From Rhodococcus sp. HNM0569 (GTDB lineage Bacteria; Actinomycetota; Actinomycetes; Mycobacteriales; Mycobacteriaceae), in assembly GCF_012726205.1 (NCBI RefSeq), contig NZ_JAASAE010000005.1, forward strand, positions 232,654 through 296,653: a DNA stretch of 64,000 nucleotides. The letters are read 5' to 3'. This document shows, piece by piece, positions 1-8,202 of this stretch; position 1 is the first letter of the stretch, and every line of letters begins with the position of its first letter. The notes under the pieces are model-generated. The model searched no databases, was not told the DNA's origin, and saw nothing but the letters and a program-made list of their open reading frames with translations. A program made the position numbers and the translations under genes.

Positions 1-16
1 CTTCGGAGTCGGTCAT
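1..16 (-). CDS. livF: Start of a probable livF (ABC ATP-binding protein), cut by the window edge
   Basis: Only the first five codons (MTDSE) are inside the window. The ATG at 16 overlaps the TGA of livG in an ATGA junction, the usual translational coupling between livG and livF. Identity rests on position alone: in liv operons the second ATPase gene follows livG. No motif can be checked here. Confidence 0.45.
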
Positions 17-1077
17 GACTTCCTGCTCTCCTCGTCGGACTCGGGCGGCGTACGGCCGAGTGCGGAATCGACGGTGACCTCGGGCTCGGCGAGGTCGCCA
101 CCGGCTTCGAGGGTGGCGATCTCGGCCTGCTCCAACCGTTCCGCGAGCACGGCCGTCGCGCCCACCGGATTGCCCTGCTCGTCGAACTCGAGTGCCTGAT
201 CGTGGTGGCTGCCCAGGTAGGCGTCGACGACGGCCTGGTTGTCGCCGAGTGCCTCGGGCGGAGATTCGGCGATGACCGTGCCCTGCGCCATGACGACGAC
301 CCAGTCGCTGATGTCGCGGATGACGTCCATGTCGTGCTCGACGAACACGACGGTCATGCCGTCGTCGCGCAGCGACTTGATGTGCTCGAGCAGATTCTGG
401 GTGAGCGCCGGGTTGACGCCTGCCATCGGCTCGTCGAGCATCACGACGGTCGGTTCGGTCATCAGCGCACGCGCCATCTCGAGCAGCTTGCGCTGACCGC
501 CCGACAGCGACCCGGCGAGGTCGTCGGCCTTGGCGTCGAGCTGGAACCGTGCCAGCACTTCCCGTGCGCGCGCCGTGATCTCGCGCTCCTGAGCGCGCCA
601 CGTCCACGGCATGAGCGCGCGTGCCATGTGCTCGCCGCGCTGCGCACGGGCACCGAGGCGCACGTTGTCGAGGACGGTGAGCTTCGAGAGCGCCCGCGTC
701 AACTGGAAGGTGCGCACGACGCCGCGCCGTGCCACCTGGTGCGGATACAGCTTGCCCAGCGCTGTGCCGTCCATCGACCATGTGCCGCTGTCCGGGCGGT
801 CGAAGCCGGTGAGCAGGTTGAACAGCGTGGTCTTGCCCGCGCCGTTCGGGCCGATGAGGCCGGTGATGCCGCCGCGCTGGATCTCGAGGTGTGCGACGTC
901 GACGGCCGTCAGGCCGCCGAATGTGCGCGTCAGGTTCGACGCGACCAGCACCGGATCGGGTTTGGCGGCGCCGGGTTCGGGTGGGACCGTCGCGAACAGT
1001 TCGGCGCGTTCGTGTGCGCTCAGGGTCACGCGTCCGCCGCTCGACGCGGGCCCGGTATCGGTGTGGGACTCAGGCAT
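13..1077 (-). CDS. livG: Branched-chain amino acid ABC transporter ATP-binding protein LivG
   Basis: This is a cytoplasmic ATPase subunit of an importer for branched-chain amino acids or related amides and ureas. The 354-aa product has Walker A GPNGAGKT (about residues 76-83), signature LSGGQ (191-195), Walker B VVMLDEP (211-217) and the switch histidine in FVEHD. ATG at 1077 is chosen because it overlaps the livM stop by 8 nt; a longer reading is open upstream but would run far into livM. An acidic tail of about 60 residues after position 292 is longer than usual for LivG (near 255 aa), and about 45 residues precede the ATPase core. The substrate cannot be read from the sequence. Confidence 0.9.
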   Translation of the reverse strand: MPESHTDTGPASSGGRVTLSAHERAELFATVPPEPGAAKPDPVLVASNLTRTFGGLTAVDVAHLEIQRGGITGLIGPNGAGKTTLFNLLTGFDRPDSGTWSMDGTALGKLYPHQVARRGVVRTFQLTRALSKLTVLDNVRLGARAQRGEHMARALMPWTWRAQEREITARAREVLARFQLDAKADDLAGSLSGGQRKLLEMARALMTEPTVVMLDEPMAGVNPALTQNLLEHIKSLRDDGMTVVFVEHDMDVIRDISDWVVVMAQGTVIAESPPEALGDNQAVVDAYLGSHHDQALEFDEQGNPVGATAVLAERLEQAEIATLEAGGDLAEPEVTVDSALGRTPPESDEESRKS

Positions 1078-2059
1078 TGAGTTGCACCTCCCGCTTGTTG
1101 CCGAGTATGCCCTGTGGGCGGAAGACCATGAGGACCGCGATGAGGATGCCGAGGAGTACGTAGCGCACGGCACCCACCTGCTGCTCGGTGAGATTCAGCA
1201 GCGGATCGGGGCCGGCGATGGCCTGGCGCAGCAATGCGTCCGGGATCGCGAGCAGGAACCAGAACAGCATCGCACCGACGACCGGACCGAACACCGTTGC
1301 GGCGCCGCCCAGAATGAGAGCGCCGAACGCGAAGAAGGTCTGGGCCGTCGAATAGAAGTCGGGGTTGATCGACTTCGTCTGCAGCGCGTTGAACACGCCG
1401 CCGAGGCCGCCGATCATGCCGCCCAGCACGAGCGCCTGCAGCTTGTAGACGAAGACGTTCTTGCCGAGCGACCGCGCCGCGTCCTCGTCCTCGCGTACCG
1501 CTTTGAGTACCCGGCCCCACGGACTGCGGCTGAGCAGGTACACGAACCCGCACAACACCAGCACGAGCGTCCATCCCACGACCATCGACCACAGGTCGTC
1601 GCCGTAGAACTTCACGCCGAGGAAGGAGTACTGCTTGCCCGAGTCGAACGGGCTGAGGTCGGTGAACGGGCCCGCGAAACCGAACAGGCCGTTCGTCGAG
1701 CCGGTCACCGAGTCCGACGCGGTGGACCGGAAGATCAACCGCAGGATCTCCGACGCGGCGATCGTGGCGATCGCCAGATAGTCGGCGCGCAACCGCAGAG
1801 TCGGTATGCCGAGCACGACGGCGAGCAGGCCGGACGCCGCGAGCCCGACGAGGATGCCGAGCCACAGCGGCTGCTGATAGGTGACGGTCATGATGCCGAC
1901 CCCGTAGCCGCCGAGCAGCGCGAAGCCGATCTGGCCGAAGTTGAGCAGACCCGCGTACCCGAAGTGCAGGTTCAGTCCGATCGCGAGCAGCGCGTAGAAC
2001 ACGGCGGACGGGCCGATCAACTGTGCGAACGACACCTGGAGTGCCGAAACGATGTCCAT
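1070..2059 (-). CDS. livM: Branched-chain amino acid ABC transporter permease LivM
   Basis: Second membrane subunit of the Liv-type importer, 329 aa with many hydrophobic segments. The family features seen are NLHFGYAGLLNFGQIGF near residue 30, the PTLRLRADYLAIATIA segment near 85 that contacts the ATPases, and a C-terminal FRPQGILGNKRE motif. The ATG at 2059 lies 6 nt after the livH stop, and the gene's end overlaps livG, so livH-livM-livG-livF form one transcript. Length and motifs match LivM, with no sign of damage. Confidence 0.92.
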   Translation of the reverse strand: MDIVSALQVSFAQLIGPSAVFYALLAIGLNLHFGYAGLLNFGQIGFALLGGYGVGIMTVTYQQPLWLGILVGLAASGLLAVVLGIPTLRLRADYLAIATIAASEILRLIFRSTASDSVTGSTNGLFGFAGPFTDLSPFDSGKQYSFLGVKFYGDDLWSMVVGWTLVLVLCGFVYLLSRSPWGRVLKAVREDEDAARSLGKNVFVYKLQALVLGGMIGGLGGVFNALQTKSINPDFYSTAQTFFAFGALILGGAATVFGPVVGAMLFWFLLAIPDALLRQAIAGPDPLLNLTEQQVGAVRYVLLGILIAVLMVFRPQGILGNKREVQLNA

Positions 2060-2065
2060 GGCCGA

Positions 2066-3448
2066 TCACCCGATCCTTTGCCGCGAGCCGAGGATGCCCT
2101 GTGGGCGGACGATGAGGATGAGGATCAAGATCAGCAGGCCTCCGATGTACTTGAGGTCCGGGTCGAGGACGAGCGTCGACAGCTGCACGACGACACCGAC
2201 GATGACGCAGCCCAGCAGGGCGCCGTACGCGGTGCCCAGGCCGCCGAGGGTGATGCCGGCGAACATCAGCAGCAGCAGCTTGAAGCCCATCTCCCACTGC
2301 ACGCGCCCCCCGAGTTCGGACAACCCGAACAGCACCCCGCCGAGTGCCGCCAGGCCGCCACCGAGCCCCCACACCACGAGAATGACCCGCTCGACGTCGA
2401 TTCCCGAGGATGCGGCGAGATCCCGGTTGTCCGCGACCGCACGCATCGCCTTGCCGATGCGCGTCTTCTGCAGCAGCAGTGCGACGCCCACCAGGACGAC
2501 GATGCTCACGACGATCGTCGCGATGTTGACGTTCGTGATCGCGAACGGGCCCCATTCGTGCTGCACCTGCGCCTGGTAGTCGTCGAAGGGCTCCGAGCGG
2601 TCCGAGAAGAAGATCAGGATGAGGTAGCGGACGGCGATCGCGAGGCCGATCGAGACGACCAGCTGCGGTATCAGCCCGGTTTTGCGTCTTCGCAACGGTT
2701 TCCAGATACCGAGGTTCGCGATCAGGCCGATCGCGATGCCGGTGAGTACGGCGAGGACCGTTGCCGGGATCAGTTGGATGCCGACGGTGACGTTGAAGAC
2801 CCATGCTGCGACGGCGCCGAGCGTGACGAGCTCACCGTGCGCGAAGTTGGTGAGCCCGGTGGTGCCGAAGATCAGGCTCAGCCCCACGCCGGCGATCGCG
2901 ATCACGAGACCGAACCGGAGGCCGTCGACGAGGAGCCGGATCACCTTCTCCCACATCGGAACAGCGTTGCCGGTGCGCGCCTCGCCGAAGGAGAACACCA
3001 CCGCGTTGATCTTGCCCGCAGCGACAGTGCGTTCGACGGCGCCCTGCACGCTGACGCCGTCGGGCAGGGTGTCCTCGGCGACCTCGAAGGTGTAACTGCC
3101 GGGAGGAACGGACAGCTCCCACTTGCCGGCTGCCACCGATTCGGTGGACGCGATCTCCGTGCCGGTGTCGTCGAGCGCCCGCACCGTGACACCTTCGAGC
3201 CGCTCGCCGCCGTTGTTGAGGCTGCCGCTCACCGGCACGCCGCCTTCGGTGGGCGAGGGCGGAGCCGATGGCGGTGGCTCGATCGGCTGTGCCGATGCTG
3301 TGGGAGGCCCCGAACCCGGCACGGTCGAACCGAGCAGCACCGGCGCCGACACGAGTGCGGCGAGGATGCCGAGCAGAGCGATGACGAATGCCGCGCCGAT
3401 GCGGCGGGTGTGCGGTTCCGTGCGGGTCCGCTCCGGTGGTGACGCCAC
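2066..3448 (-). CDS. livH: LivH-type ABC permease with an N-terminal anchor and beta-sandwich domain
   Basis: The C-terminal part (from about residue 165) is an ordinary LivH permease, with LSLIFGTTGLTNFAHGE near 190 and a terminal VRPQGILGSRQ. Ahead of it lie a hydrophobic segment at about residues 18-42, a Pro/Ser-rich linker at 45-70, and a domain at about 70-158 that reads like a carboxypeptidase-regulatory or SpaA-type sandwich (GGERLEGVTVRALDDTG, then VPPGSYTFEV). The product is 460 aa; ordinary LivH is near 290-300. GTG at 3448 is chosen because GGAGG precedes it by 6 nt. The extra domain probably sits outside the membrane, perhaps touching the binding protein. First gene of the operon. 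Confidence 0.85.
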   Translation of the reverse strand: MASPPERTRTEPHTRRIGAAFVIALLGILAALVSAPVLLGSTVPGSGPPTASAQPIEPPPSAPPSPTEGGVPVSGSLNNGGERLEGVTVRALDDTGTEIASTESVAAGKWELSVPPGSYTFEVAEDTLPDGVSVQGAVERTVAAGKINAVVFSFGEARTGNAVPMWEKVIRLLVDGLRFGLVIAIAGVGLSLIFGTTGLTNFAHGELVTLGAVAAWVFNVTVGIQLIPATVLAVLTGIAIGLIANLGIWKPLRRRKTGLIPQLVVSIGLAIAVRYLILIFFSDRSEPFDDYQAQVQHEWGPFAITNVNIATIVVSIVVLVGVALLLQKTRIGKAMRAVADNRDLAASSGIDVERVILVVWGLGGGLAALGGVLFGLSELGGRVQWEMGFKLLLLMFAGITLGGLGTAYGALLGCVIVGVVVQLSTLVLDPDLKYIGGLLILILILIVRPQGILGSRQRIG

Positions 3449-3652
3449 GCAGGTCCTCCGGGATAGGGGTTCAGTTGTGACACGTGACGAGCGGCACCAC
3501 CGCCGTGCACGAGGTGAACGGACTCTAAACCGATCGCGACGACTTTTCGCGCTGGACGGAATGCCTGAAATGTTGCGGTTGCGTATCCGTCCACGTCGGC
3601 GCGCGGAAGAGTGCACGCATCCATGGGTGTGTGTCGTGTCGCCGTGCGTCCC

Positions 3653-3667
3653 TAGACTGTGGGTGTG
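3653..3667 (+). promoter_or_regulatory. -10 box of polA, leaderless start
   Basis: TAGACT at 3653-3658 is followed after 6 nt by GTG at 3665. This places the expected transcription start on the first base of the codon. No clear -35 box is visible. Confidence 0.45.
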
Positions 3668-6415
3668 AGCCCTGCATCCCGATCCGCCGTGTCCGCGCCC
3701 GCTCCGTCGACCTCGGGTGAGGTGACCAGCGAGGACGAGCAGCAACCCACCCTGATGCTGCTCGACGGGCACTCGCTCGCGTTCCGTGCGTTCTACGCGT
3801 TGCCCGCCGAGAACTTCAAGACGCACAGCGGCCAGACCACCAATGCGGTCTACGGGTTCACCTCGATGCTGATCAACCTGCTGCGTGACGAGAAGCCGTC
3901 CCACGTCGCGGCGGCGTTCGACGTGTCGCGCAAGACCTTCCGGGCCGAGATGTACGCAGGCTACAAGGCCAACCGCAGCGCCGCGCCGGACGAATTCAAG
4001 GGGCAGGTCGAGGTCACGAAGGAAGTGCTGGGGGCGCTCGGCATTCCGGTCATGGCCGAAGAGGGCTACGAGGCCGACGACATCATCGCGACCCTCGCGA
4101 CCCAGGCGAAAGCGAGTGGCTTCCGCATTCTCGTCGTCACGGGCGATCGCGACTCGCTCCAGCTCGTCAGCGACGACCTCACGGTGTTGTACCCGCGCAA
4201 GGGCGTGTCCGAACTCACCCGCTTCACACCCGAGGCCGTCGAGGAGAAGTACGGTCTCACGCCGGAGCAGTACCCCGACTACGCGGCGCTGCGCGGCGAC
4301 CCGAGCGACAATCTGCCGGGCATCCCGGGCGTCGGCGAGAAGACCGCAAGCAAGTGGATCCGCGAGTACGGATCGCTGTCGGCTCTGGTCGACAACGTCG
4401 ACAAGGTCAAGGGCAAGGTGGGCGACGCGCTGCGCGAGAACCTCTCGAGTGTGCTGCTCAACCGCGAGCTCACCGAGATGGTGCGCGACGTCGCGCTGCC
4501 GTACACCCCCGACCAGCTCGTGCTGGGACAGTGGGATCGCGAACGCATCCACACCTTGTTCGACGACCTCGAGTTCAAGGTGCTGCGCGATCGGCTGTTC
4601 GACACGCTCGCGCCGCAGGAGCCCGAAGCGGAGGAGGGTTTCGAGGTCCGCGGTGGCAGGCTCGAGCCCGGCGCGGTCGCGGCCTGGCTCGAGGCACACG
4701 TGTCGTCCGGCGAGCGGGCAGGCGTCTCGGTCGTCGGATCGCGCACGCCGTACGGCGGCGACACCACGGCGCTCGCGCTCGCCGCGTCCGACGGCGAGGG
4801 CGCCTACGTCGTCACCGCCGACCTGACGCCGGACGACGAGGCCGCGCTCGGTGCGTGGCTCGCCGATGCGTCGAAGCCGAAGGCTCTGCACGAGGCGAAG
4901 TGGGCGATCCACGCGCTGCGCGGCCGTGGCTGGACGCTGCGTGGTCTGTCGAGTGACACCGCACTCGCGGCGTACCTCGTGCGGCCGGGCCAGCGCACGT
5001 TCACACTCGACGACCTGTCGTTGCGCTACCTGCACCGGGAGCTGCGCATCGAAGACGACGGCGACACGCAACTGTCCCTGCTCGACGAGGACGACAGCGA
5101 CGTCAAGGCGGCGCAGACCCAGATCCTCGCGTCGCGCGCGGTCCTCGATCTCGCGGCGGCGCTGGACGCCGAACTCGAGGCCATCGAGTCGCTGTCCCTG
5201 CTCGACGACATGGAACTTCCGCTCCTCGCCGTGCTCGCCGACATGGAGGCGACGGGCATCGCGGTCGGCTCCGAGCACCTGCACGACCTGCAGAGCACGT
5301 TCGCGGGCCTGGTCAACGACGCGGCCCAAGCCGCATACGCCGTGATCGACAAGCAGATCAATCTCGGCTCGCCCAAACAGCTTCAAGTCGTCCTGTTCGA
5401 CGAACTGGGCATGCCGAAGACGAAGAAGACCAAGACCGGGTACACCACCGACGCCGACGCGCTGCAGGGGTTGTTCGACAAGACCGGGCACCCGTTCCTC
5501 GAACACCTCCTCGCGCACCGCGACGCGTCGCGGCTCAAGGTCACGGTCGACGGCCTGCTCAAGACGGTGGCCGACGACGGCCGCATCCACACGACGTTCA
5601 ACCAGACGATCGCGGCGACCGGCCGCCTGTCGTCCACCGAACCGAACCTGCAGAACATCCCGGTCCGCACCGACGCGGGCAGGCAGATCCGGGACGGTTT
5701 CGTCGTCGGCGAGGGCTTCGAGACGCTCCTCACCGCCGACTACAGCCAGATCGAGATGCGCATCATGGCGCACGTGTCCGGCGACGAGGGGCTGATCGAA
5801 GCGTTCAACACGGGGGAGGACCTGCACAGTTTCGTCGGCTCGCGCGCGTTCGGTGTGCCGATCGAGGAGGTCACACCCGAGTTGCGCCGCCGCGTCAAGG
5901 CGATGTCGTACGGCCTCGCGTACGGGCTCAGCGCATACGGTCTCGCGGCACAACTCAAGATCTCCACCGAGGAAGCCCGCGAGCAGATGGACGCCTACTT
6001 CGCGCGGTTCGGCGGCGTCCGCGACTACCTGCGCGAGGTGGTCGAGCAGGCGCGACGCGACGGTTACACGTCCACGTTGTACGGGCGCAGGCGTTACCTT
6101 CCCGACCTCAACAGCGACAATCGCATGCGCCGCGAGAACGCCGAACGTGCGGCGCTCAACGCGCCGATCCAGGGCACTGCTGCCGACATCATCAAGGTCG
6201 CGATGATCGACGTGCACCGCTCACTGCAGGATGCGGGCCTCCGTTCGCGCATTCTGCTCCAAGTACACGACGAGCTGGTCCTCGAGGTGGCTCCGGGCGA
6301 GTGCGGCGACGTCGAAGCGCTCGTGCGACGTGAGATGGCCGGTGCGATCGACCTCTCGGTCCCCCTCGAGGTGTCCGTCGGCACCGGGCGCAGTTGGGAT
6401 GCCGCCGCCCATTAG
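3665..6415 (+). CDS. polA: DNA polymerase I
   Basis: Repair and lagging-strand polymerase, 916 aa. The N-terminal 5'-nuclease domain (about residues 30-310) starts with LLDGHSLAFRAFYALP and carries VVTGDRD and NLPGIPGVGEKTA. The middle 3'-5' exonuclease-like region lacks obvious catalytic acidic motifs, as is usual in actinobacteria. The polymerase domain has motif A DYSQIEMRIMAH (near 692), the O-helix RRVKAMSYGLAYG (tyrosine near 749) and motif C VHDELV (near 867). GTG at 3665 is preferred over the in-frame GTG at 3659 because of the -10 box spacing. It is flanked by the divergent liv operon and the convergent secretion cassette. Confidence 0.95.
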   Translation: MSPASRSAVSAPAPSTSGEVTSEDEQQPTLMLLDGHSLAFRAFYALPAENFKTHSGQTTNAVYGFTSMLINLLRDEKPSHVAAAFDVSRKTFRAEMYAGYKANRSAAPDEFKGQVEVTKEVLGALGIPVMAEEGYEADDIIATLATQAKASGFRILVVTGDRDSLQLVSDDLTVLYPRKGVSELTRFTPEAVEEKYGLTPEQYPDYAALRGDPSDNLPGIPGVGEKTASKWIREYGSLSALVDNVDKVKGKVGDALRENLSSVLLNRELTEMVRDVALPYTPDQLVLGQWDRERIHTLFDDLEFKVLRDRLFDTLAPQEPEAEEGFEVRGGRLEPGAVAAWLEAHVSSGERAGVSVVGSRTPYGGDTTALALAASDGEGAYVVTADLTPDDEAALGAWLADASKPKALHEAKWAIHALRGRGWTLRGLSSDTALAAYLVRPGQRTFTLDDLSLRYLHRELRIEDDGDTQLSLLDEDDSDVKAAQTQILASRAVLDLAAALDAELEAIESLSLLDDMELPLLAVLADMEATGIAVGSEHLHDLQSTFAGLVNDAAQAAYAVIDKQINLGSPKQLQVVLFDELGMPKTKKTKTGYTTDADALQGLFDKTGHPFLEHLLAHRDASRLKVTVDGLLKTVADDGRIHTTFNQTIAATGRLSSTEPNLQNIPVRTDAGRQIRDGFVVGEGFETLLTADYSQIEMRIMAHVSGDEGLIEAFNTGEDLHSFVGSRAFGVPIEEVTPELRRRVKAMSYGLAYGLSAYGLAAQLKISTEEAREQMDAYFARFGGVRDYLREVVEQARRDGYTSTLYGRRRYLPDLNSDNRMRRENAERAALNAPIQGTAADIIKVAMIDVHRSLQDAGLRSRILLQVHDELVLEVAPGECGDVEALVRREMAGAIDLSVPLEVSVGTGRSWDAAAH

Positions 6416-6439
6416 GCCTCTGCGCACCGTGCGCACTGT

Positions 6440-6461
6440 GCGAGTCCGGGCACTCGCTTTT
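6440..6461 (+). terminator. Probable polA terminator
   Basis: A 6-bp stem (GCGAGT / ACTCGC, loop CCGGGC) is followed directly by TTTT, 25 nt after the polA stop. It lies between polA and the convergent cassette. Confidence 0.45.
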
Positions 6462-6484
6462 CGCGCACGGCGCCGACGCACAGT

Positions 6485-6550
6485 TCAGGCTACTCCCTCG
6501 GGTAGACGGCAGCCCGTATCGACGCTGATCACGGTGTTGCCCCCGTCGCC
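6485..6550 (-). pseudogene. Remnant of a fourth LppA-like lipoprotein (C-terminal tail only)
   Basis: The minus strand reads GNTVISVDTGCRLPEGVA and a stop, clearly homologous to the ends of the three complete lipoproteins upstream (for example GNTLIGIDTGCRLPEAVA). Nothing resembling the rest of the gene remains. The segment starts 25 nt after the YbaB-like gene stop, in another frame, with no start codon of its own. The likely origin is a fourth tandem copy removed by deletion or recombination. Confidence 0.6.
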
Positions 6551-6575
6551 GAGCGTGGGCGACGTCGATCGGCTG

Positions 6576-6959
6576 TCACAGCTGGTCCCGCCGCCCGAGC
6601 GGGTCCTGCTGAATCCGGTCCCAGGCCTCCTCCTCCTGGTCGATCGCGTGGTGCTCGGGGCCCGGTTCGCGGCGGCCGCGGCTATCGGTGAAGGTCGAGA
6701 GCTGCGAGACGCGGGCGTCTTGCAGTACGTCGCGCATCGCGGCCTCGACGCGAGGCTCCTTGTCGCGCAGAGCGATTCGGTACGCCTCGAGGACAGTCTC
6801 CGGCTTGACGGATGCCGGCCCGTCGATCGAAATAATCGTGTTGTCGGCGCTCACCTGCACAGTGACACCGTCCACGGTGCCCACGCCGCGGATCTGCTCC
6901 ACCGCCAGTTGCGCACGCCGGACCTTCGCGCCCAGTTCTTCATGATTGCCGTGTGTCAC
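6576..6959 (-). CDS. YbaB/EbfC-like DNA-binding family protein
   Basis: A 127-aa protein with an N-terminal helix (EELGAKVRRAQLAVEQIRGVG) followed by the short strands typical of YbaB/EbfC proteins (DGVTVQVSADNTIISIDGP) and a helix (KPETVLEAYRIALRD). The C-terminus is charged and probably disordered. GTG at 6959 overlaps the TGA of the upstream lipoprotein (GTGA), so it is translationally coupled. Family members bind DNA, but in Mycobacteriales short YbaB-like proteins also accompany ESX/WXG substrates and their role there is unknown. It is the last intact gene of the cassette. Confidence 0.65.
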   Translation of the reverse strand: MTHGNHEELGAKVRRAQLAVEQIRGVGTVDGVTVQVSADNTIISIDGPASVKPETVLEAYRIALRDKEPRVEAAMRDVLQDARVSQLSTFTDSRGRREPGPEHHAIDQEEEAWDRIQQDPLGRRDQL

Positions 6960-7579
6960 GACGTCGGAGGCGGTGGGGGCGCCGAGTTGGCAACGGCTTC
7001 GGGCAGGCGGCAGCCGGTGTCGATGCCGATGAGCGTGTTGCCCATGTCGCCGAAACGGATTGCGGTGCCTTCTTTGCTGTAGAAGCGCACGTCTCTGTTG
7101 CCTGGTTCGTTGTGGAAGGTTTCGACTTCGGTGGCGCCCAGTTCGGAGGCAAGCTCGCGGGCGCGCTGCAGCGCTTGTGGCCATATGCTGTCGGGGATGG
7201 ACCCCTTTGCGACGTAGTTCGGTATCGCCACCAGCTTGCCGTCGGTCTGGTCGTAGGGCCGGTGACATCCGGATTGGCTTCTGCTGTCCATCCATTCCCA
7301 CTGCAAGTGGGGGGCAAGGCTGGTGATGTAGGCGCCGAGTTCTTCGGCGACGCGCTGTGCGTGGGCTTCGGTGGCTTCGAGGGTGGGGAGTTCGGTGAGG
7401 CGTTGTGCGGCTGCCGCGGTGTCTTGTTCGCCGGTGGCTTCGTAGGGGTTCTTGGTCACGTCTCCACATCCTGTCAACGCTGCGGCAACTGCGAGGCCTG
7501 CCGCGACGGCGCGGATCGGTACGTGGACAGGTCGCCGCCGTCTCCGTCGGGCACCGGACCCGTATTGGATGCTGGTCAC
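6956..7579 (-). CDS. LppA-like lipoprotein, copy 1
   Basis: A 207-aa exported lipoprotein. A basic N-terminus (RRRRRR), a hydrophobic stretch and lipobox LTGC (cysteine 38) are followed by a nearly invariant segment, then a divergent body containing SGCHRPYDQ, ELGATEVETFHNEPGNRD and DTGCRLPE. The two cysteines in the body match the pair in mycobacterial LppA and probably form a disulfide. The tail is Pro-rich. GTG at 7579 overlaps the previous stop in GTGA. It should be anchored outside the cytoplasmic membrane. Its place behind a WXG/hydrolase pair suggests a partner or immunity role, which is inference. Confidence 0.8.
   Translation of the reverse strand: MTSIQYGSGARRRRRRPVHVPIRAVAAGLAVAAALTGCGDVTKNPYEATGEQDTAAAAQRLTELPTLEATEAHAQRVAEELGAYITSLAPHLQWEWMDSRSQSGCHRPYDQTDGKLVAIPNYVAKGSIPDSIWPQALQRARELASELGATEVETFHNEPGNRDVRFYSKEGTAIRFGDMGNTLIGIDTGCRLPEAVANSAPPPPPTS
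7367..7514. repeat. 148-bp direct repeat, copy A
   Basis: Covers the end of the signal peptide, the lipobox and the first part of the mature lipoprotein copy 1. Nearly identical to 7984-8131 and 8610-8757. Confidence 0.85.
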
Positions 7580-8202
7580 GGCGTCGGGGGCGGTGGCGTC
7601 GAGTTGGCATCGGCTTCGGGCAGGCGGCAGCCGGTATTCATGCCGATCACAGTGTTGGTGCCACTGAGCAGTGTGAGCGCGGTGCCTTCTTTGCTGTAGA
7701 AGCGAATATCTCGATTTCCGGGCTCATCGTGGAACGTTTCGACTTCGGTGGCGCCCAGCTCTGCGGAAAGTTCGCGGGCGCGCTGCAGCGCCTGAGGCCA
7801 CACGTGATCTGGAATGAGGCCAGGTGCCATGAAATTCTGCAGCTTGACCTCTTTGCCGTTCGTCTGGTCGTACGGACTGGTGCAACTGGATTGGCTGCGA
7901 GTGCGCGTCCGCTCCCACTGCAGTTCAGGGGCGAGGCTGGTGATGTAGGCGCCGAGTTCTTCGGCGACGCGGTGTGCGTGGGCTTCGGTGGCTTCGAGGG
8001 TGGGGAGTTCGGTGAGGCGTTGTGCGGCTGCCGCGGTGTCTTGTTCGCCGGTGGCTGCGTAGGGGTTCTTGGTCACGTCTCCACATCCTGTCAACGCTGC
8101 GGCAACTACGAGACCTGCCGCGACGGCCCGGATCGGTACGTGGACAGGTCGCGGCTTCGGGCGTCGGAGTGGTCTGGCGAGCTCGCAATTGATGTGTGTC
8201 AT
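7576..8202 (-). CDS. LppA-like lipoprotein, copy 2
   Basis: A 208-aa lipoprotein with lipobox LTGC at cysteine 40. The region just after the cysteine (GDVTKNPYAATGEQDTAAAA) is almost the same as in the neighbouring copies, while the C-terminal half differs: SSCTSPYDQTNGKEV replaces SGCHRPYDQ, and GTNTVIGMNTGCRLPEA closes the fold. Both body cysteines are kept. ATG at 8202 overlaps the stop of copy 3 (ATGA), which excludes the longer in-frame start. The constant head and changed body fit recent duplication followed by diversification or gene conversion. Confidence 0.8.
   Translation of the reverse strand: MTHINCELARPLRRPKPRPVHVPIRAVAAGLVVAAALTGCGDVTKNPYAATGEQDTAAAAQRLTELPTLEATEAHAHRVAEELGAYITSLAPELQWERTRTRSQSSCTSPYDQTNGKEVKLQNFMAPGLIPDHVWPQALQRARELSAELGATEVETFHDEPGNRDIRFYSKEGTALTLLSGTNTVIGMNTGCRLPEADANSTPPPPTP
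7984..8131. repeat. 148-bp direct repeat, copy B
   Basis: The same head segment in lipoprotein copy 2, with only a few base changes from copies A and C. It lies 617 bp from copy A. Confidence 0.85.

Noticed and set aside
611..3442. A 943-codon open frame on the plus strand
   Set aside because: It lies antisense to livG, livM and livH, whose protein motifs are unmistakable. Its product is charged, low-complexity text typical of antisense frames in high-GC DNA.
2066..6217. A 1383-codon minus-strand frame spanning livH and most of polA
   Set aside because: Only the part below 3448 is protein-like (LivH). The rest is the antisense of polA.
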